Shown piece after piece: positions 51,401 through 61,839 of a stretch of DNA of 64,000 nucleotides. This DNA is from Allobosea sp. UNC402CLCol (lineage in GTDB: Bacteria; Pseudomonadota; Alphaproteobacteria; Rhizobiales; Beijerinckiaceae), in the NCBI RefSeq assembly GCF_000745475.1, contig NZ_JQJJ01000009.1:248001-312000 (forward strand), written 5' to 3'. The notes under the pieces are model-generated. The model saw only the letters and a list, made by a program, of their open reading frames with translations. It was not told the DNA's origin and made no database searches. The first letter of the stretch is position 1. The number at the start of each line of letters is the position of its first letter. Both the position numbers and the translations under genes were made by a program.

Positions 51401-51503
51401 CTACCAGGCGGGATATGATCGTTCGATATTGAAGCAAAAGTCCTATCGGCCGCTCGTGGCGAGGGCAAGGCAGGGCGCGCCTGCCGTCCACTGCCGCGGT
51501 CAA
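48483..51503 (-). CDS. Membrane PAS-GGDEF-EAL protein with degenerate GGDEF site
   Basis: About 1000 residues. Order: N-terminal hydrophobic signal (about 45-65), a periplasmic region (to about 220) resembling 7TM-DISM receptors, about seven membrane segments (225-430), PAS (445-570, [20 protein letters not shown]), GGDEF domain (575-735) with RIGGDTF instead of GGDEF, and EAL domain (750-990) with [28 protein letters not shown] and VAEGAES intact. It therefore probably degrades cyclic di-GMP, with the first domain regulatory. The start is unclear: a TTG at 51503 overlaps the GNAT stop (TTGA), but a TTG at 51389, giving [16 protein letters not shown] as a signal, is plausible. Confidence 0.88.
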   Translation of the reverse strand: MTAAVDGRRALPCPRHERPIGLLLQYRTIISRLVAERSLSISERILRIGLAVAGLALWFCCAGIGPANAVDAVRVPVDAPVIDLTHIVERNKSDGDVIQISTAPGPDGIVRRIAVKARESGARPDWIVFALTNDSDEQIDRLLVAPFHRLIGSGVVWPDLGDRRIEAVTASQGLSPDREASPDADVFLITLDPGTTVTFVAELKSPNLPQLYLYEPDAYRQKTNGLTLYKGIIIGIAGLLALFLTIIFVVKGAVIFPAAAALAWAVLAYAGLDFGFFQRLFPLTPAIERIYRAGAEVVLAATLLVFLFAYLNLSRWHVRYGHVTIVWILGLAGLVGLAVFDAPMAAGIARISIAAVAAVGFVLVVHLATHGYERAVMLIPTWFLLAVWVTAAGFTVTGQFQRDLVAPALLGGLVLIVLLIGFTVIQHAFAGGAISHGLVSDTERRALALSGSGDLVFDWDVSGDKIFVSPQIEALLGLAKGSLEGSAARWLEHMHVADRDRYRVTLDAVLEQRRGKLNLDVRLRAANGTYHWVNIKARPVLGSDGEVIRVIGTLADVTDQRTAQERMLHDAVHDNLTGLPNRKLFQDRLGAIFGFTRADDNIRPTVLVIDVDRFKQVNESVGFSAGDSILLTLARRLGRLLRAQDTLARIGGDTFAMILVSERDPERILALAELVRRAVSTPITYAEREIVLTPSIGLALFDAPSAARKDDALKNAELAMAHAKRQGGNRIEIFVPAMRTDRNDRLALESDLRKAIERNEIQVMYQPIVRLEDRTIAGFEALVRWDHPREGRLMPQDFLAIAEETGLIVDLGIYVMDKTARELEAWQAALEVDPPIFASVNVSSRQLLRHDLLHDVKTVLGRRRVLPGTLKLEITESLVMENPEYAAQMLQRIRDLGAGLSLDDFGTGYSSLSYLQRFPFDTIKIDQSFVRQMGNGRPPVILRSIVQLASDLNMDVVAEGAESESDAIELYQLGCQYAQGYIFGQPMTAAEARRLMGATAAATEAA

Positions 51504-52099
51504 CGGCTTGCCCCCGGCAGGCGGTCGTTGGAAAGGGCGGCATAGAGCAGGTGATCGGCCCAGACGCCGTTGATCTTGAGATAGGCCCGCGCCAGCCCTT
51601 CGGGCTGGAAGCCGACACGCTCCAGCAATCGTCGCGACGGCTCGTTATTGGGCAGGCAGGCCGCCTCGACGCGGTGGAGCGCCAGCTCCGAAAAGGCGAA
51701 GCGCAGCGCCCCGCGCACGGCCTCGGTCATGTGCCCTTTGCCGGCATGGCGCTGGCCCATCCAGTAGCCGAGCGTACAGGCCTGCGCGACGCCGCGCCGG
51801 ATCAGCCCCAGCGTCAGCCCGCCGAGCAGGGTTTCGCTATGGCTCTCGAAGATGAAGAGCGAATAGGCCTCGTCCGTGGAGATCTCGCGCGCGGCGCGCT
51901 TGGCGCGCAGCCGGAAGGCGTTGCGGGTGAGGTCGTCCTCGTTCCAGGTCGGCTCCCAGGGCGCCAGGAATTCGCGGCTTTCCATGCGCAGCACCGCCCA
52001 GGTGGCGAAGTCGTCGATGGAGGGCGCGCGCAGGTAGAGATTCGGCGTCCGGATCAACGGGCGGCTCTGCGGCTCGCTCGGGAAACGGAAGAGTGCCAT
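51500..52099 (-). CDS. RimJ/RimL-type GNAT acetyltransferase
   Basis: A 199-residue acetyltransferase of the family that acetylates N-termini of ribosomal proteins and related substrates. It shows [39 protein letters not shown] (acetyl-CoA loop) and [20 protein letters not shown] (motif B). It lies six bases downstream of the M16 peptidase gene, so they are co-transcribed, and it overlaps the possible start of the EAL gene. Confidence 0.9.
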   Translation of the reverse strand: MALFRFPSEPQSRPLIRTPNLYLRAPSIDDFATWAVLRMESREFLAPWEPTWNEDDLTRNAFRLRAKRAAREISTDEAYSLFIFESHSETLLGGLTLGLIRRGVAQACTLGYWMGQRHAGKGHMTEAVRGALRFAFSELALHRVEAACLPNNEPSRRLLERVGFQPEGLARAYLKINGVWADHLLYAALSNDRLPGASR

Positions 52100-52105
52100 C
52101 GTCGC

Positions 52106-53446
52106 TCAGTCCGCCGCTCGCGCCGCCTGGCGCAGTCGCTTCGCCGGCGGCAATCCATGGAGGGGGCCGATCGCCGCGATGGTCGGCTGGTGGCCGAGCA
52201 GCGAGCGGCCGGCATTGCGCACATCCGCCAGCGTCACCGCATCGAGCCGCGCCGCGAGCTCCTCGCGCGGGATCGCCCGGCCGAACAGCAGCACCTGCCG
52301 CGCCATCTGCTCGAGCTTGCCGCCCGGGCTCTCGAGCGAAGCCAGCAGCCCGACCTTCATCTGGGCGCGGGCGCGGGCGACCTCGACCTCGGTCACGTCT
52401 TCCGCCGCTTGCCGCAGGCAGCCGAGCGCGACCTCGATCAGCTCGTTGGCATCCTCCGGCGCGGTGCCGGCGCCGATGCCGAAAACGCCGCAATCGGAGA
52501 AGGGCCAATGGAAGGCGTCGATGGCATAGGCGAGGCCGCGCTGTTCGCGCACCTCCTGGAACAGCCGCGAGGACAGCCCGCCGCCGAGCACGGAAGCGAA
52601 GATCTGCAGCGGATAATGCGCTCCTTGCGCGAAGGGCAGGCCGGGCAGGCCGAGCACGAGATGCACCTGCTCCTCGTCGCTGCCGATCCGCGCCTCGCCG
52701 CCGCGATACTCGCCGGGCTCGCGGATGAGCGGCACCGCCGGCCGCGCGGGCAGGGCGGAGAGATGCTTGCGGGCGAGTGCGACGAGCTCGTCATGGTCGA
52801 CGGCGCCGGACGCCGCCAGCACCATGTTCCCGGCATGGTAGTTCCGGGCGAGATAGGCGCGGATGGCGTCGGGCGTGAAGCCCTTCACCGTCTTGGCCGT
52901 GCCGAGGATCGGCCGGCCGATCGGCTGGTCGGGGAAGGCGGCTTGCAGGAAGCGATCATAGACGAGGTCGTCCGGCGTATCCTGCACCGCCGAGATCTCC
53001 TGCAGGATCACGCCCTTCTCGCGCTTCAGCTCCTCCTCGGTGAGGGCCGGCGCGGTGACGATGTCGGCGAGGATGTCGACCGCGAGCGCAAGGTCGGCGC
53101 CGAGCACGCGGGCGGTGTAGCAGGTGTATTCCACGCTGGTCGCGGCGTTGAGGTCGCCGCCGACGCTCTCGATCTCCTCGGCGATCTGCAAGGCGCTGCG
53201 CCTTGCCGTGCCCTTGAAGGCCATATGCTCCAGAAGATGGGCGAGGCCATGCTCATGGGGCAGCTCGTCGCGCGAGCCGGCCCCGATCCAGATGCCCAGC
53301 GAGACGGTCGCCGCATGCTCCATGTGCTGCGAGACGATCCGCAGCCCCGAGGGCAGGGTGGTCAGGCCGACATCGGGATCATGCGCGCCGCGGCTTTCGT
53401 CGGGAGCCACGATCTCGGCCAGCTCGGCGGGCGCGGCCACGCTCAC
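52106..53446 (-). CDS. M16-family zinc peptidase (processing-peptidase-like)
   Basis: A 446-residue M16B peptidase related to mitochondrial processing peptidase beta. The inverted zinc motif HLLEH is at 70-74 (GLAHLLEHMAFKGT), with the distal Glu in KREKGVILQEISAV. The second half has the glycine loop GGGLSSRLFQEVREQRGLAY. There is no signal peptide, so it is cytoplasmic unless exported otherwise. It starts with GTG in a GTGA overlap with the thrC stop. The thrC-M16-GNAT order is common in Rhizobiales. Confidence 0.94.
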   Translation of the reverse strand: MSVAAPAELAEIVAPDESRGAHDPDVGLTTLPSGLRIVSQHMEHAATVSLGIWIGAGSRDELPHEHGLAHLLEHMAFKGTARRSALQIAEEIESVGGDLNAATSVEYTCYTARVLGADLALAVDILADIVTAPALTEEELKREKGVILQEISAVQDTPDDLVYDRFLQAAFPDQPIGRPILGTAKTVKGFTPDAIRAYLARNYHAGNMVLAASGAVDHDELVALARKHLSALPARPAVPLIREPGEYRGGEARIGSDEEQVHLVLGLPGLPFAQGAHYPLQIFASVLGGGLSSRLFQEVREQRGLAYAIDAFHWPFSDCGVFGIGAGTAPEDANELIEVALGCLRQAAEDVTEVEVARARAQMKVGLLASLESPGGKLEQMARQVLLFGRAIPREELAARLDAVTLADVRNAGRSLLGHQPTIAAIGPLHGLPPAKRLRQAARAAD

Positions 53447-54858
53447 GCTGCGGCCCCCCGCACGGCGCGGGCATGCTCGCGCACGAAGGTCTCGATCGCC
53501 GCGAGGTCGTTCGGCAGCAACGTAACCCGCTCCTTGCGCTCCATCAGATCGGCGAGATGCGCCGGAAGCACGGGCTTAACGCCGCTGGCCGCTTTCACGG
53601 CGGCCGGGAACTTGGCCGGATGGGCGGTGCCGAGCACGATCGTTGGCGTTGCCGCGTCGCGGGCGAGCTTCTGGCGGGCGGCGCCGATGCCGATGGCGGT
53701 GTGCGGATCGGCGAGGTAGCCGCTCTCGGTCCAGGTCTGGCGGATCTCGGCGGCGATCTCGCTCTCGCTGAGCGCCGTCGCCTCGAACTCGCTGCGGATG
53801 CGGGCGAGCGGCTCGGGCCCGATCTCGAAGCGGCCGGACTGCTGCAACGATTGCATCAACCGCCGCACGGCGGCGCCGTCGCGCCCATGCGCCTCGAACA
53901 GCAGCCGCTCGAAATTGGAGGAGATCTGAATGTCCATCGAAGGCGAGGTCGTCGCCTGGACACCACGCATCTCGTAGACGCCGCTCGCCAGCGTGCGGGG
54001 CAGGATGTCGTTGCTGTTGGTCGCGATCGTCAGGCGCTCGACGGGCAAGCCCATCCGCTTGGCGACCCAGCCGGCGAGGATGTCGCCGAAATTGCCGGTC
54101 GGCACTGCGAAGGACACCTTGCGGGCGGGCGCGCCGAGCGAAACCGCCGCCGTGAAGTAATAGACTACCTGCGCCGCGATGCGCGCCCAGTTGATCGAAT
54201 TGACGCCGGAGAGGCCGATCTCGTCGCGGAAGGCGTGATGGTTGAACATCGCCTTCACCAGGTTCTGGCAGTCGTCGAAGGTGCCTTCGACCGCGATGGC
54301 GTGGACGTTCTCCGCATCGACCGTGGTCATCTGCCGGCGTTGCACGTCCGAGACGCGGCCCTGCGGATAGAGGATGAAGACGTCGACGCTCTTCAGCCCC
54401 TTGAAGGCGTCGATGGCCGCGCTACCGGTGTCGCCGGAGGTCGCGCCGACGATGGTGGCGCGCTGGCCGCGCAGGCCGAGCGTGTGGTCCATCAGCCGGC
54501 CGAGAAGCTGCATCGCCACGTCCTTGAAGGCGAGCGTTGGGCCGTGGAAGAGTTCGAGCACGAAGAGGTTGTCGCCGATCTGCGTCAGCGGGCAGACGGC
54601 CGGATGCCGGAAGCCGGCATAGGCGTCGTGGATCATCCGGCCGAGCGCCTTCGGCTCGACATCGCCGTCGCTCAGCGCGCCGATGACGCGCTCTGCCACG
54701 GCCGCATAGGACTTGCCGGAAAAGCCGGCGATCTCGGCGGCGTCGAGCGTGGGCCAGCTCTGCGGCAGATAGAGCCCGCCGTCGCGGGCAAGCCCGGTCA
54801 GGAGCGCGTCGGAAAAGCTGAGCGCCGGGGCTTCGCCCCGGGTGGAGACATGCAGCAC
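53443..54858 (-). CDS. thrC: Threonine synthase
   Basis: PLP enzyme converting O-phosphohomoserine to threonine. The 471-residue protein has the PLP lysine in GPTLAFKDVAMQLLG, the phosphate-binding ATSGDTGSAAIDAF and VPTGNFGDILAGWVAKRMG. The GTG at 54858 (VLHVSTRGEAP), with AGAGG nine bases upstream, gives the standard start. Its substrate-forming partner thrB is 24 kb away in the window. It follows surf1 by 85 bp and overlaps the M16 gene by four bases. Confidence 0.96.
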   Translation of the reverse strand: MLHVSTRGEAPALSFSDALLTGLARDGGLYLPQSWPTLDAAEIAGFSGKSYAAVAERVIGALSDGDVEPKALGRMIHDAYAGFRHPAVCPLTQIGDNLFVLELFHGPTLAFKDVAMQLLGRLMDHTLGLRGQRATIVGATSGDTGSAAIDAFKGLKSVDVFILYPQGRVSDVQRRQMTTVDAENVHAIAVEGTFDDCQNLVKAMFNHHAFRDEIGLSGVNSINWARIAAQVVYYFTAAVSLGAPARKVSFAVPTGNFGDILAGWVAKRMGLPVERLTIATNSNDILPRTLASGVYEMRGVQATTSPSMDIQISSNFERLLFEAHGRDGAAVRRLMQSLQQSGRFEIGPEPLARIRSEFEATALSESEIAAEIRQTWTESGYLADPHTAIGIGAARQKLARDAATPTIVLGTAHPAKFPAAVKAASGVKPVLPAHLADLMERKERVTLLPNDLAAIETFVREHARAVRGAAA

Positions 54859-54943
54859 GGTCTTGGGCCTCTTTGATCTATATCTGATGCTATAGGCCGG
54901 TCTGCTGCTTTGGGCAAAACCGTTTGATGTCGATCCTGCGGCC

Positions 54944-55708
54944 TTAGGCCGAGCTCGCGCCTTTCCGACCCTGCCAGGCATAAGCTCCGAACACCCCGAT
55001 CAGGGTCAGCGCGAGCGCGAACCAGGTCAGCGCATATTGCAGGTGATTGTCGGGAATGCGCCCGATGAGCTCGCGCACATCGACGCCGGCCGGCGGCGTC
55101 AGCCCGTCGCCCTCGCGCTCGGCCTCCAGATAGAAGGGCGCCGGCGGCAGGTTGAGGGCGGCGGCGATGGCCGCGGGGTCGCGGGTGTAGAACTCGCGGA
55201 TCGCCGGCAGGTCCGCCGGCGTGAAGGCGTTGCGCGTCTCCGGCGCGCGCAGGAAGCCGCGGATCGTGTCCGGGCCGGAAGCGGGGCGGATCTGCCCGAA
55301 TTTGCTTTCGGGCACGAAGCCGCGATTGACGAGGATGACGCCGCCATCCTCCAGCCTGAAGCCCTGGAAGATCCAGCGCCCGAAGCCGGAGAGCTGGCGC
55401 GTGCCCGGCGGTCCCGCCGCGATCGTGGTGCGCACGCCCGCGACATGCTCGTCGGTATAGCTGCCCTTGGCGACCACATGGGTCAGGTCGAGCGCGCCGG
55501 CGTCGAGCTTCGCCCAGTCGGCGCTCGGCGGCATCGGCGCCGGGGCGCCCGCGGACTGGGTCTCGAGCCGGTCGATATAGGCGCGCTTCTCCTGCATCCG
55601 CTCGAGCTGCCAGGTGCCGAGCCCGCAAAGCACTACGGCGCCCAGAACGGTCAGGAGCCCCGGTAGCAGCAGGCCGGGTCTCTTCGCCTTGGCTGACGGG
55701 GAGGTCAC
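54944..55708 (-). CDS. SURF1-family cytochrome oxidase assembly protein
   Basis: Helps insert heme a into cytochrome oxidase subunit I. The 254-residue protein has the expected two membrane segments, near the N-terminus (LLLPGLLTVLGAVVLCGLGT, then WQLERMQEK) and near the C-terminus (LTWFALALTLIGVFGAYAW), with conserved VNRGFVP and HLQYALTWF between. Its position downstream of ctaE supports the assignment. It is joined to the DUF983 gene by a four-base ATGA overlap. Confidence 0.93.
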   Translation of the reverse strand: MTSPSAKAKRPGLLLPGLLTVLGAVVLCGLGTWQLERMQEKRAYIDRLETQSAGAPAPMPPSADWAKLDAGALDLTHVVAKGSYTDEHVAGVRTTIAAGPPGTRQLSGFGRWIFQGFRLEDGGVILVNRGFVPESKFGQIRPASGPDTIRGFLRAPETRNAFTPADLPAIREFYTRDPAAIAAALNLPPAPFYLEAEREGDGLTPPAGVDVRELIGRIPDNHLQYALTWFALALTLIGVFGAYAWQGRKGASSA

Positions 55709-56079
55709 TTCTCGCGCCTGCCTTCCTCGGCCTTGTTGACGTATTGCAGCGCCACCGCGAGCCCCTTCATCGGCCGCAGCAGCGCGAGGCAGATGGCGAT
55801 CGCGAGCGGCAGCCAGATGGCGAGATGCAGCCAGATCGGCGGCTCATAGGCGATCTCGACATAGAGCGCCGCCCCCAGCACCACGAAGCCTGCGATCAGC
55901 ATGATGAACACGGCCGGCCCGTCGGCGGAATCGGCGAATTTGTAGTCGAGCCCGCAGGCGCTGCAGCGCGGCTTAAGCTTGAGGAAGCCGTCGAAAAGCG
56001 CGCCCTCGCCGCAGCGCGGGCAGCGCCCGGCGAGCCCCGTCGCATAGGGGGAGGGAAGGGAGGGTTGAGGTTCGGCCAT
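55705..56079 (-). CDS. DUF983 membrane protein of the cytochrome oxidase operon
   Basis: A 124-residue protein with a zinc-ribbon-like N-terminus (CPRCGEG ... CSACGLD) followed by two hydrophobic segments (FIMLIAGFVVLGAALYVEIA; WLHLAIWLPLAIAICLALL). DUF983 proteins are regularly encoded between ctaE and surf1 in alphaproteobacteria and probably assist oxidase biogenesis, but the mechanism is unknown. It lies just after a terminator-like hairpin. Confidence 0.88.
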   Translation of the reverse strand: MAEPQPSLPSPYATGLAGRCPRCGEGALFDGFLKLKPRCSACGLDYKFADSADGPAVFIMLIAGFVVLGAALYVEIAYEPPIWLHLAIWLPLAIAICLALLRPMKGLAVALQYVNKAEEGRREK

Positions 56080-56095
56080 TGATGCCTCCTGAACG

Positions 56096-56120
56096 AAAAA
56101 GGCGGCCTCGCGGCCGCCTT
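56096..56120 (-). terminator. Terminator-like hairpin after ctaE
   Basis: On the minus strand, AAGGCGGCC-GCGA-GGCCGCCTT followed by TTTCG: a perfect 9-bp stem with a T run formed by 56100-56096. It separates the cta genes from DUF983-surf1-thrC, giving full or partial termination. Confidence 0.78.
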
Positions 56121-56154
56121 CTGTCAGCGCGACCGCCGGGCGCGCGGCAGCCGG

Positions 56155-57018
56155 TCAGTGCCCGGCAGCGGTCTGTGCGCCAGCGCCCCAGACATAGATC
56201 GAGACGAACAGGAACAGCCAGACCACGTCGACGAAGTGCCAGTACCAGGCGGCGAACTCGAAGCCGAGATGCTGCTCCGGCTTGAAGTGGCCAAGATAGG
56301 CCCGGTAGAGGCACACCGCCAGGAAGATCGTGCCGATGATGACATGCGCGCCGTGGAAGCCGGTCGCCATGAAGAAGGTGGCGCCGTAGATGTTGCCGCT
56401 GAAGGCGAAGGCGGCGTGCGAGTACTCATAGGCCTGGCACAGCGTGAACAGCAGGCCGAGGATCACGGTCAGCCACAGGCCCTGCTTCAGGCCGGCCCGG
56501 TCATTGTTGATCAGGGCGTAGTGCGCCCAGGTCACGGTGGTGCCGGAGGTCAGCAGGATCAGCGTGTTGAGCAGTGGCAGATGCCAGGGATCGAAGGTCT
56601 CGATGCCCTTCGGCGGCCAGACGCCGCCGGTGAAGTCGTGGCGCAGGAAATTGATCTGCTCGTAGGAGAACAGGCTCGCGTCGAAATAGGCCCAGAACCA
56701 GGCGACGAAGAACATCACCTCGGAGGCGATGAACATGATCATGCCGTAGCGGTGATGGAGCTGCACCACGCGGGTATGATGGCCTTCCTTCTCCGCCTCG
56801 CGGATCACGTCCATCCACCAGGACAGCATGGTGTAGAGCACGCCGAGCATGCCGACGCCGAAAACCAGCGGGCCGATATGCAGGCCGCCGATCGGCAGGG
56901 CCTTCATCCACATCACGGCGCCGATCGCCATGATGGTCGCGCTGGTCGCGCCGATGAGCGGCCACGGGCTCGGATCGACGAGGTGGTAATCGTGGTGCTT
57001 CGTATGGGCCCCGGCCAT
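56155..57018 (-). CDS. ctaE: Cytochrome c oxidase subunit III
   Basis: A 287-residue inner-membrane subunit of the aa3 oxidase. Seven hydrophobic segments and the motifs HHDYHLVDPSPWPLIGA, MIFASEVMFFVAWFWAYFDA-like (present as MIMFIASEVMFFVAWFWAYF), GTTVTWAHYAL, GFHGAHVIIGTIFL and WYWHFVDVVWLFLFVSIYVW are diagnostic. Its ATG is 53 bp from the ctaG stop on the same strand. Confidence 0.97.
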   Translation of the reverse strand: MAGAHTKHHDYHLVDPSPWPLIGATSATIMAIGAVMWMKALPIGGLHIGPLVFGVGMLGVLYTMLSWWMDVIREAEKEGHHTRVVQLHHRYGMIMFIASEVMFFVAWFWAYFDASLFSYEQINFLRHDFTGGVWPPKGIETFDPWHLPLLNTLILLTSGTTVTWAHYALINNDRAGLKQGLWLTVILGLLFTLCQAYEYSHAAFAFSGNIYGATFFMATGFHGAHVIIGTIFLAVCLYRAYLGHFKPEQHLGFEFAAWYWHFVDVVWLFLFVSIYVWGAGAQTAAGH

Positions 57019-57071
57019 CGTATTCGGTCTCCGCGTGCGACTTCTTGTCCGCGCTCTCTGTGAGCGCGCTT

Positions 57072-57692
57072 TTACAGTTTCGGATTCTTCGCGTCACCCT
57101 TGGCGGTGCCGGCCTGGTCCTCGGCGACCGGCTGCCCTGCCTTGGAGGCGAAGTAGGTGTAGGAAAGGGTGATGGCCTTGATGCCGTCGAGATCGCGATT
57201 CTGCGCGATTTCCGGGTCGATGTAGAACACCACCGGCGCCTCGAAGCTCTCGCCCGGCTTCAGCGTATGCTCGGTGAAGCAGAAGCACTGAATCTTCACG
57301 AAATAAGCCGCGCTCTGCTCGGGCGTGACATTGTAGGTCGCGATGCCCGTCACCGTGCGGTCGGAGCGATTCGTGACCTTGTAGAACACCGTCTGGGTGA
57401 TGCCGACCTGCGCGCTGATCTCGGGGCTCTCGGCCTCGAACTTCCAGCCGAGGCCGGGCGCGACATTCGCGTCGAAACGCACGGAGATGAAACGGTCCAG
57501 CACCTTGCCGGTCGCGGCGGTGCCGATCTGCGGCGTGCCGCCGAAGCCGGTGACCTTGCAGAACAGGTCGTAGAGCGGCACGGCCGCGAAGGACAGGCCG
57601 AGCATGCTGAAGGCGACGCCGACGCAGATCAGCGCCGTGCGGGTCGATTTCGCGGAATGCGTCGCCACGCGGCTGTCGGAGGGCTTCGTCAT
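57072..57692 (-). CDS. ctaG: Cytochrome c oxidase assembly protein CtaG/Cox11
   Basis: Delivers copper to the CuB site of subunit I. The 206-residue protein has one N-terminal membrane anchor (LICVGVAFSMLGLSFAAVPL), the conserved PLYDLFCKVTGFGGTPQ, and the copper motif KIQCFCFTEHTLKPGE in the periplasmic domain. The ATG at 57692 overlaps the stop of the 57-residue gene upstream. Confidence 0.96.
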   Translation of the reverse strand: MTKPSDSRVATHSAKSTRTALICVGVAFSMLGLSFAAVPLYDLFCKVTGFGGTPQIGTAATGKVLDRFISVRFDANVAPGLGWKFEAESPEISAQVGITQTVFYKVTNRSDRTVTGIATYNVTPEQSAAYFVKIQCFCFTEHTLKPGESFEAPVVFYIDPEIAQNRDLDGIKAITLSYTYFASKAGQPVAEDQAGTAKGDAKNPKL

Positions 57693-57865
57693 CACAGCGG
57701 CCGGTTCATGATGGCCGGGCCGGTCTTCACCAGCGTCACCACGAAGAAGAAGACCACCAGCCCGGCCAGAACCAGCGCGAGCGCCAGGTTCCGGCGCCGA
57801 CGGCGCGCCATGTCCTCCGGAGAGAAGGGCGCCGGCGCGACCTTTCGGTTGTGATTCTCGCTCAT
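57692..57865 (-). CDS. CoxF-like small membrane protein
   Basis: A 57-residue protein, starting [19 protein letters not shown], then a cluster RRRRRN and one membrane segment [20 protein letters not shown]. Such single-span proteins between cyoE/ctaB and ctaG are typical of alphaproteobacterial oxidase operons (called CoxF) and are usually too short for gene finders. It overlaps both neighbours by ATGA, so all three are translationally coupled. A role in oxidase assembly is inferred from position. Confidence 0.82.
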   Translation of the reverse strand: MSENHNRKVAPAPFSPEDMARRRRRNLALALVLAGLVVFFFVVTLVKTGPAIMNRPL

Positions 57866-58806
57866 CCGATCACCTTCGGCAGCGTCCACATCAGGCCGAA
57901 GCCGTTCTCGACGAGCAGCACCGCGAAGAGCAGGAACAGATAGAGGATCGAGAAGCCGAACAGCGACCAGCAGGCCTTGATCGCGGCTTGCCCCTCGGTG
58001 CGGCGCCAGACCTGGATCGAAAGCCAGATCATGGCGAGCCCGGTCGTGACCGAAACCACGAGATAGATCAGTCCGCCGAAGCCCATTAGCGCCGGCAGCA
58101 CCGCGACCGGCGCCATGACCAGCGAATAGAGCACGATCTGCCGGCGCGTCGCGGCCGGGCCGGCGACATTCGGCATCATCGGGATGCCGGCGCGGGCGTA
58201 ATCGGCGGATTTGACCAGCGCCAGCGCCCAGAAATGCGGCGGCGTCCACAGGAAGATGATCGCGAACAGCACCAGCGAGTGCCAGCCGAACTGGCCGGTC
58301 ACGACCGCCTCGCCGATCATCGGCGGGAAGGCGCCGGCGGCACCGCCGATGACGATGTTCTGTGGCGTCCAGCGCTTCAGCCACATCGAATAGACGACGG
58401 CATAGAAGAAGATGGTGAAGGCCAGCATCGCCGCCGCGAGCAGGTTGGCGACGAGCCCGAGCACCAGCACGGAGCCGACCGAGAGGGTCAGCCCGAAGGC
58501 GAGCGCCTCGGAGGGCAGGATCCGGCCTGACGGAATCGGGCGCTTGGCCGTGCGGCTCATCAGCGTGTCGATATCGGCGTCGTACCACATGTTGAGGCAG
58601 CCCGAGGCGCCGGCCCCGACCGCGATCGCCAGCAGCGCCGCCAGCGCCAGCACCGGGTGCACCGTGCCGGGCGCCGTCGCCATGCCGGTCAGCGCCGTCA
58701 CCACGACGAGCGACATCACCCGCGGCTTCAGCAGCGCGAAGAAATCGCGCGCCTCGCCGGTGGAGGCGATGGTGCCTTCGGTGTGGGTTTCAAACGCGGC
58801 GGACAT
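57862..58806 (-). CDS. cyoE: Protoheme IX farnesyltransferase (heme O synthase)
   Basis: Converts heme B to heme O, the first step to heme A of the aa3 oxidase; also called CtaB. A 314-residue polytopic UbiA-type prenyltransferase with [17 protein letters not shown] (Asp-rich site), [22 protein letters not shown] and [11 protein letters not shown]. It lies between ctaD and the small CoxF-like gene. Confidence 0.97.
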   Translation of the reverse strand: MSAAFETHTEGTIASTGEARDFFALLKPRVMSLVVVTALTGMATAPGTVHPVLALAALLAIAVGAGASGCLNMWYDADIDTLMSRTAKRPIPSGRILPSEALAFGLTLSVGSVLVLGLVANLLAAAMLAFTIFFYAVVYSMWLKRWTPQNIVIGGAAGAFPPMIGEAVVTGQFGWHSLVLFAIIFLWTPPHFWALALVKSADYARAGIPMMPNVAGPAATRRQIVLYSLVMAPVAVLPALMGFGGLIYLVVSVTTGLAMIWLSIQVWRRTEGQAAIKACWSLFGFSILYLFLLFAVLLVENGFGLMWTLPKVIG

Positions 58807-58922
58807 CGATCTGATCGTCTTCGTACTCTTTGGATCGGCACCGTTCAGGGGGCCGGGGCATTGCGAGCGGTTTGCGGTCGCCCGTCTCCGGAACGCCTCT
58901 CGAGAGGCGCTCGGGGGAAGGG

Positions 58923-58950
58923 CGGCGGCGGACCCTGAGGTCCGCCGCCG
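58923..58950. terminator. Hairpin between ctaD and cyoE
   Basis: Perfect 12-bp GC-rich stem CGGCGGCGGACC / GGTCCGCCGCCG with loop CTGA, directly after the ctaD stop; a 16-base palindrome CGCCTCTCGAGAGGCG lies at 58894-58909. No T run. An mRNA-stabilising or partial-termination role that favours ctaD over cyoE is inferred. Confidence 0.4.
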
Positions 58951-58956
58951 GTCGTC

Positions 58957-60588
<1,632 letters not shown>

Positions 60589-60605
60589 CTAGTCTCCTCG
60601 GCGAA

Positions 60606-61487
60606 TTACTTCGAGGCCGCGGCGAGCTTGCGGCCCGCATCTTCGGCATTGGCGAATTTCTGCTTCGCCTCCGTCAGCCAGGCGGCATAGCGCTCCTGGC
60701 TGACGACGCGGAAGGCGATCGGCATGTAGGAGTGGTTCTGGCCGCAGATGAACGAGCACTGGCCGTAATAGATGCCCTCGCGCTCGGCCATGAACCAGGT
60801 CTCGTTCAGGCGGCCGGGGATGGCGTCGATCTTGATGCCGAAGGACGGCACCGTGAATTTGTGGATGACGTCGGCGCCGGTGACCTGGACGCGGACGATC
60901 TTGCCGACCGGGACGACCGCCTCGTTGTCGACGGCGAGCAGGCGGGGCGCCTCGTCGGCGGCGATCTTCTTGGAGGCGATCGCCTCGGCACGCTGCTTCT
61001 CGTCGAGCATCAGCGAATCGAAGCCGAAGGCGGCGGCGTTGTCCTGCGCGTATTCATAGGACCAGTACCACTGCTTGCCGGTGACCTTGATGGTCATGTC
61101 GGCCTTCGGCACCTCGAGCTGCAGCTTGAGCAGGCGGAAGGAGGGGATGGCGATCACGACCAGGATCAGGACCGGGATCACCGTCCAGGCCACTTCGAGC
61201 AAGGCGTTATGCGTGGTCTTGGAGGGGACCGGGTTGGCCTTCTCGTTGAAGCGGAAGATCACATAGACCAGCAGCGCGAGCACGAAGAGCGTGACCACGA
61301 AGATGATGATGTTCAGCCAGTCGTGGAACCAGTGGATGTAATCCGAGACGGGGGTCGCCGCGCCCTGCAGATTCATCTGCCAGGGAGTGGGCATGCCGGT
61401 GCCGGCGAAAGCCGGGACGGTCGCCAGCGCGATGGCTGCAAGGGCCGCGAGCGCGGCGGTTGCAAGGGTCCTGCTCAGAAATCGCAT
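60606..61487 (-). CDS. ctaC: Cytochrome c oxidase subunit II
   Basis: Accepts electrons from cytochrome c through the binuclear CuA site. The 293-residue protein has a signal peptide (MRFLSRTLATAALAALAAIA, ending AFA), two membrane helices, the aromatic GKQWYWSYEY and the CuA motif GQCSFICGQNHSYMP. The ATG at 61487 is chosen since the signal peptide begins there. It is the first gene of the leftward oxidase operon. Confidence 0.97.
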   Translation of the reverse strand: MRFLSRTLATAALAALAAIALATVPAFAGTGMPTPWQMNLQGAATPVSDYIHWFHDWLNIIIFVVTLFVLALLVYVIFRFNEKANPVPSKTTHNALLEVAWTVIPVLILVVIAIPSFRLLKLQLEVPKADMTIKVTGKQWYWSYEYAQDNAAAFGFDSLMLDEKQRAEAIASKKIAADEAPRLLAVDNEAVVPVGKIVRVQVTGADVIHKFTVPSFGIKIDAIPGRLNETWFMAEREGIYYGQCSFICGQNHSYMPIAFRVVSQERYAAWLTEAKQKFANAEDAGRKLAAASK

Positions 61488-61839
61488 CGGTCCGACATAG
61501 CTCCTCAATCGACCTGCATGGGAGCCGGAGCTCGGGTCCATGCACGAAGGGGCGACCGTGAGGTCGCCCTGCTCTTCGGGATTGCGATAAATCAAAGATC
61601 ACGCTTGCGCCAGAGGGACAATGCCGGCTGCGCCTCATGTCGTGCGGCATAAGCACGCGAGGTGGGGTTTGAAGTGCGGCATCGGGGCGCGGTCCGCCTT
61701 GACAGGACCGGGCCTGCATGGTCCGAACGCGTTTTATGTTGATGGCGGTGGGATTTCGTGGCGCGGCCGGGCTTTCGCCCGAATCCTGCGTTCCTGCTGT
61801 GGTTTGTGTCGCAAGATGCGATTTGGAAGGATGGCAGGG
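61488..61839. other. Divergent intergenic region between ctaC and the IalB gene
   Basis: A 352-bp gap with no credible gene. It must hold promoters for the oxidase operon and for the IalB-lipoprotein pair. A TTGACA lies at 61699-61704 on the plus strand, but no good -10 box follows at the normal distance. GCGACC-GTGA-GGTCGC forms a small dyad near 61553-61568. Confidence 0.6.

Noticed and set aside
48840..51545. 901-residue plus-strand frame opposite the EAL gene
   Set aside because: Antisense of a gene with clear PAS, GGDEF and EAL motifs; no family similarity of its own.
61697..61740. TTGACA promoter for the IalB gene
   Set aside because: The -35 box is perfect, but no acceptable -10 lies 15-19 bases downstream, so it is described only within the intergenic entry.
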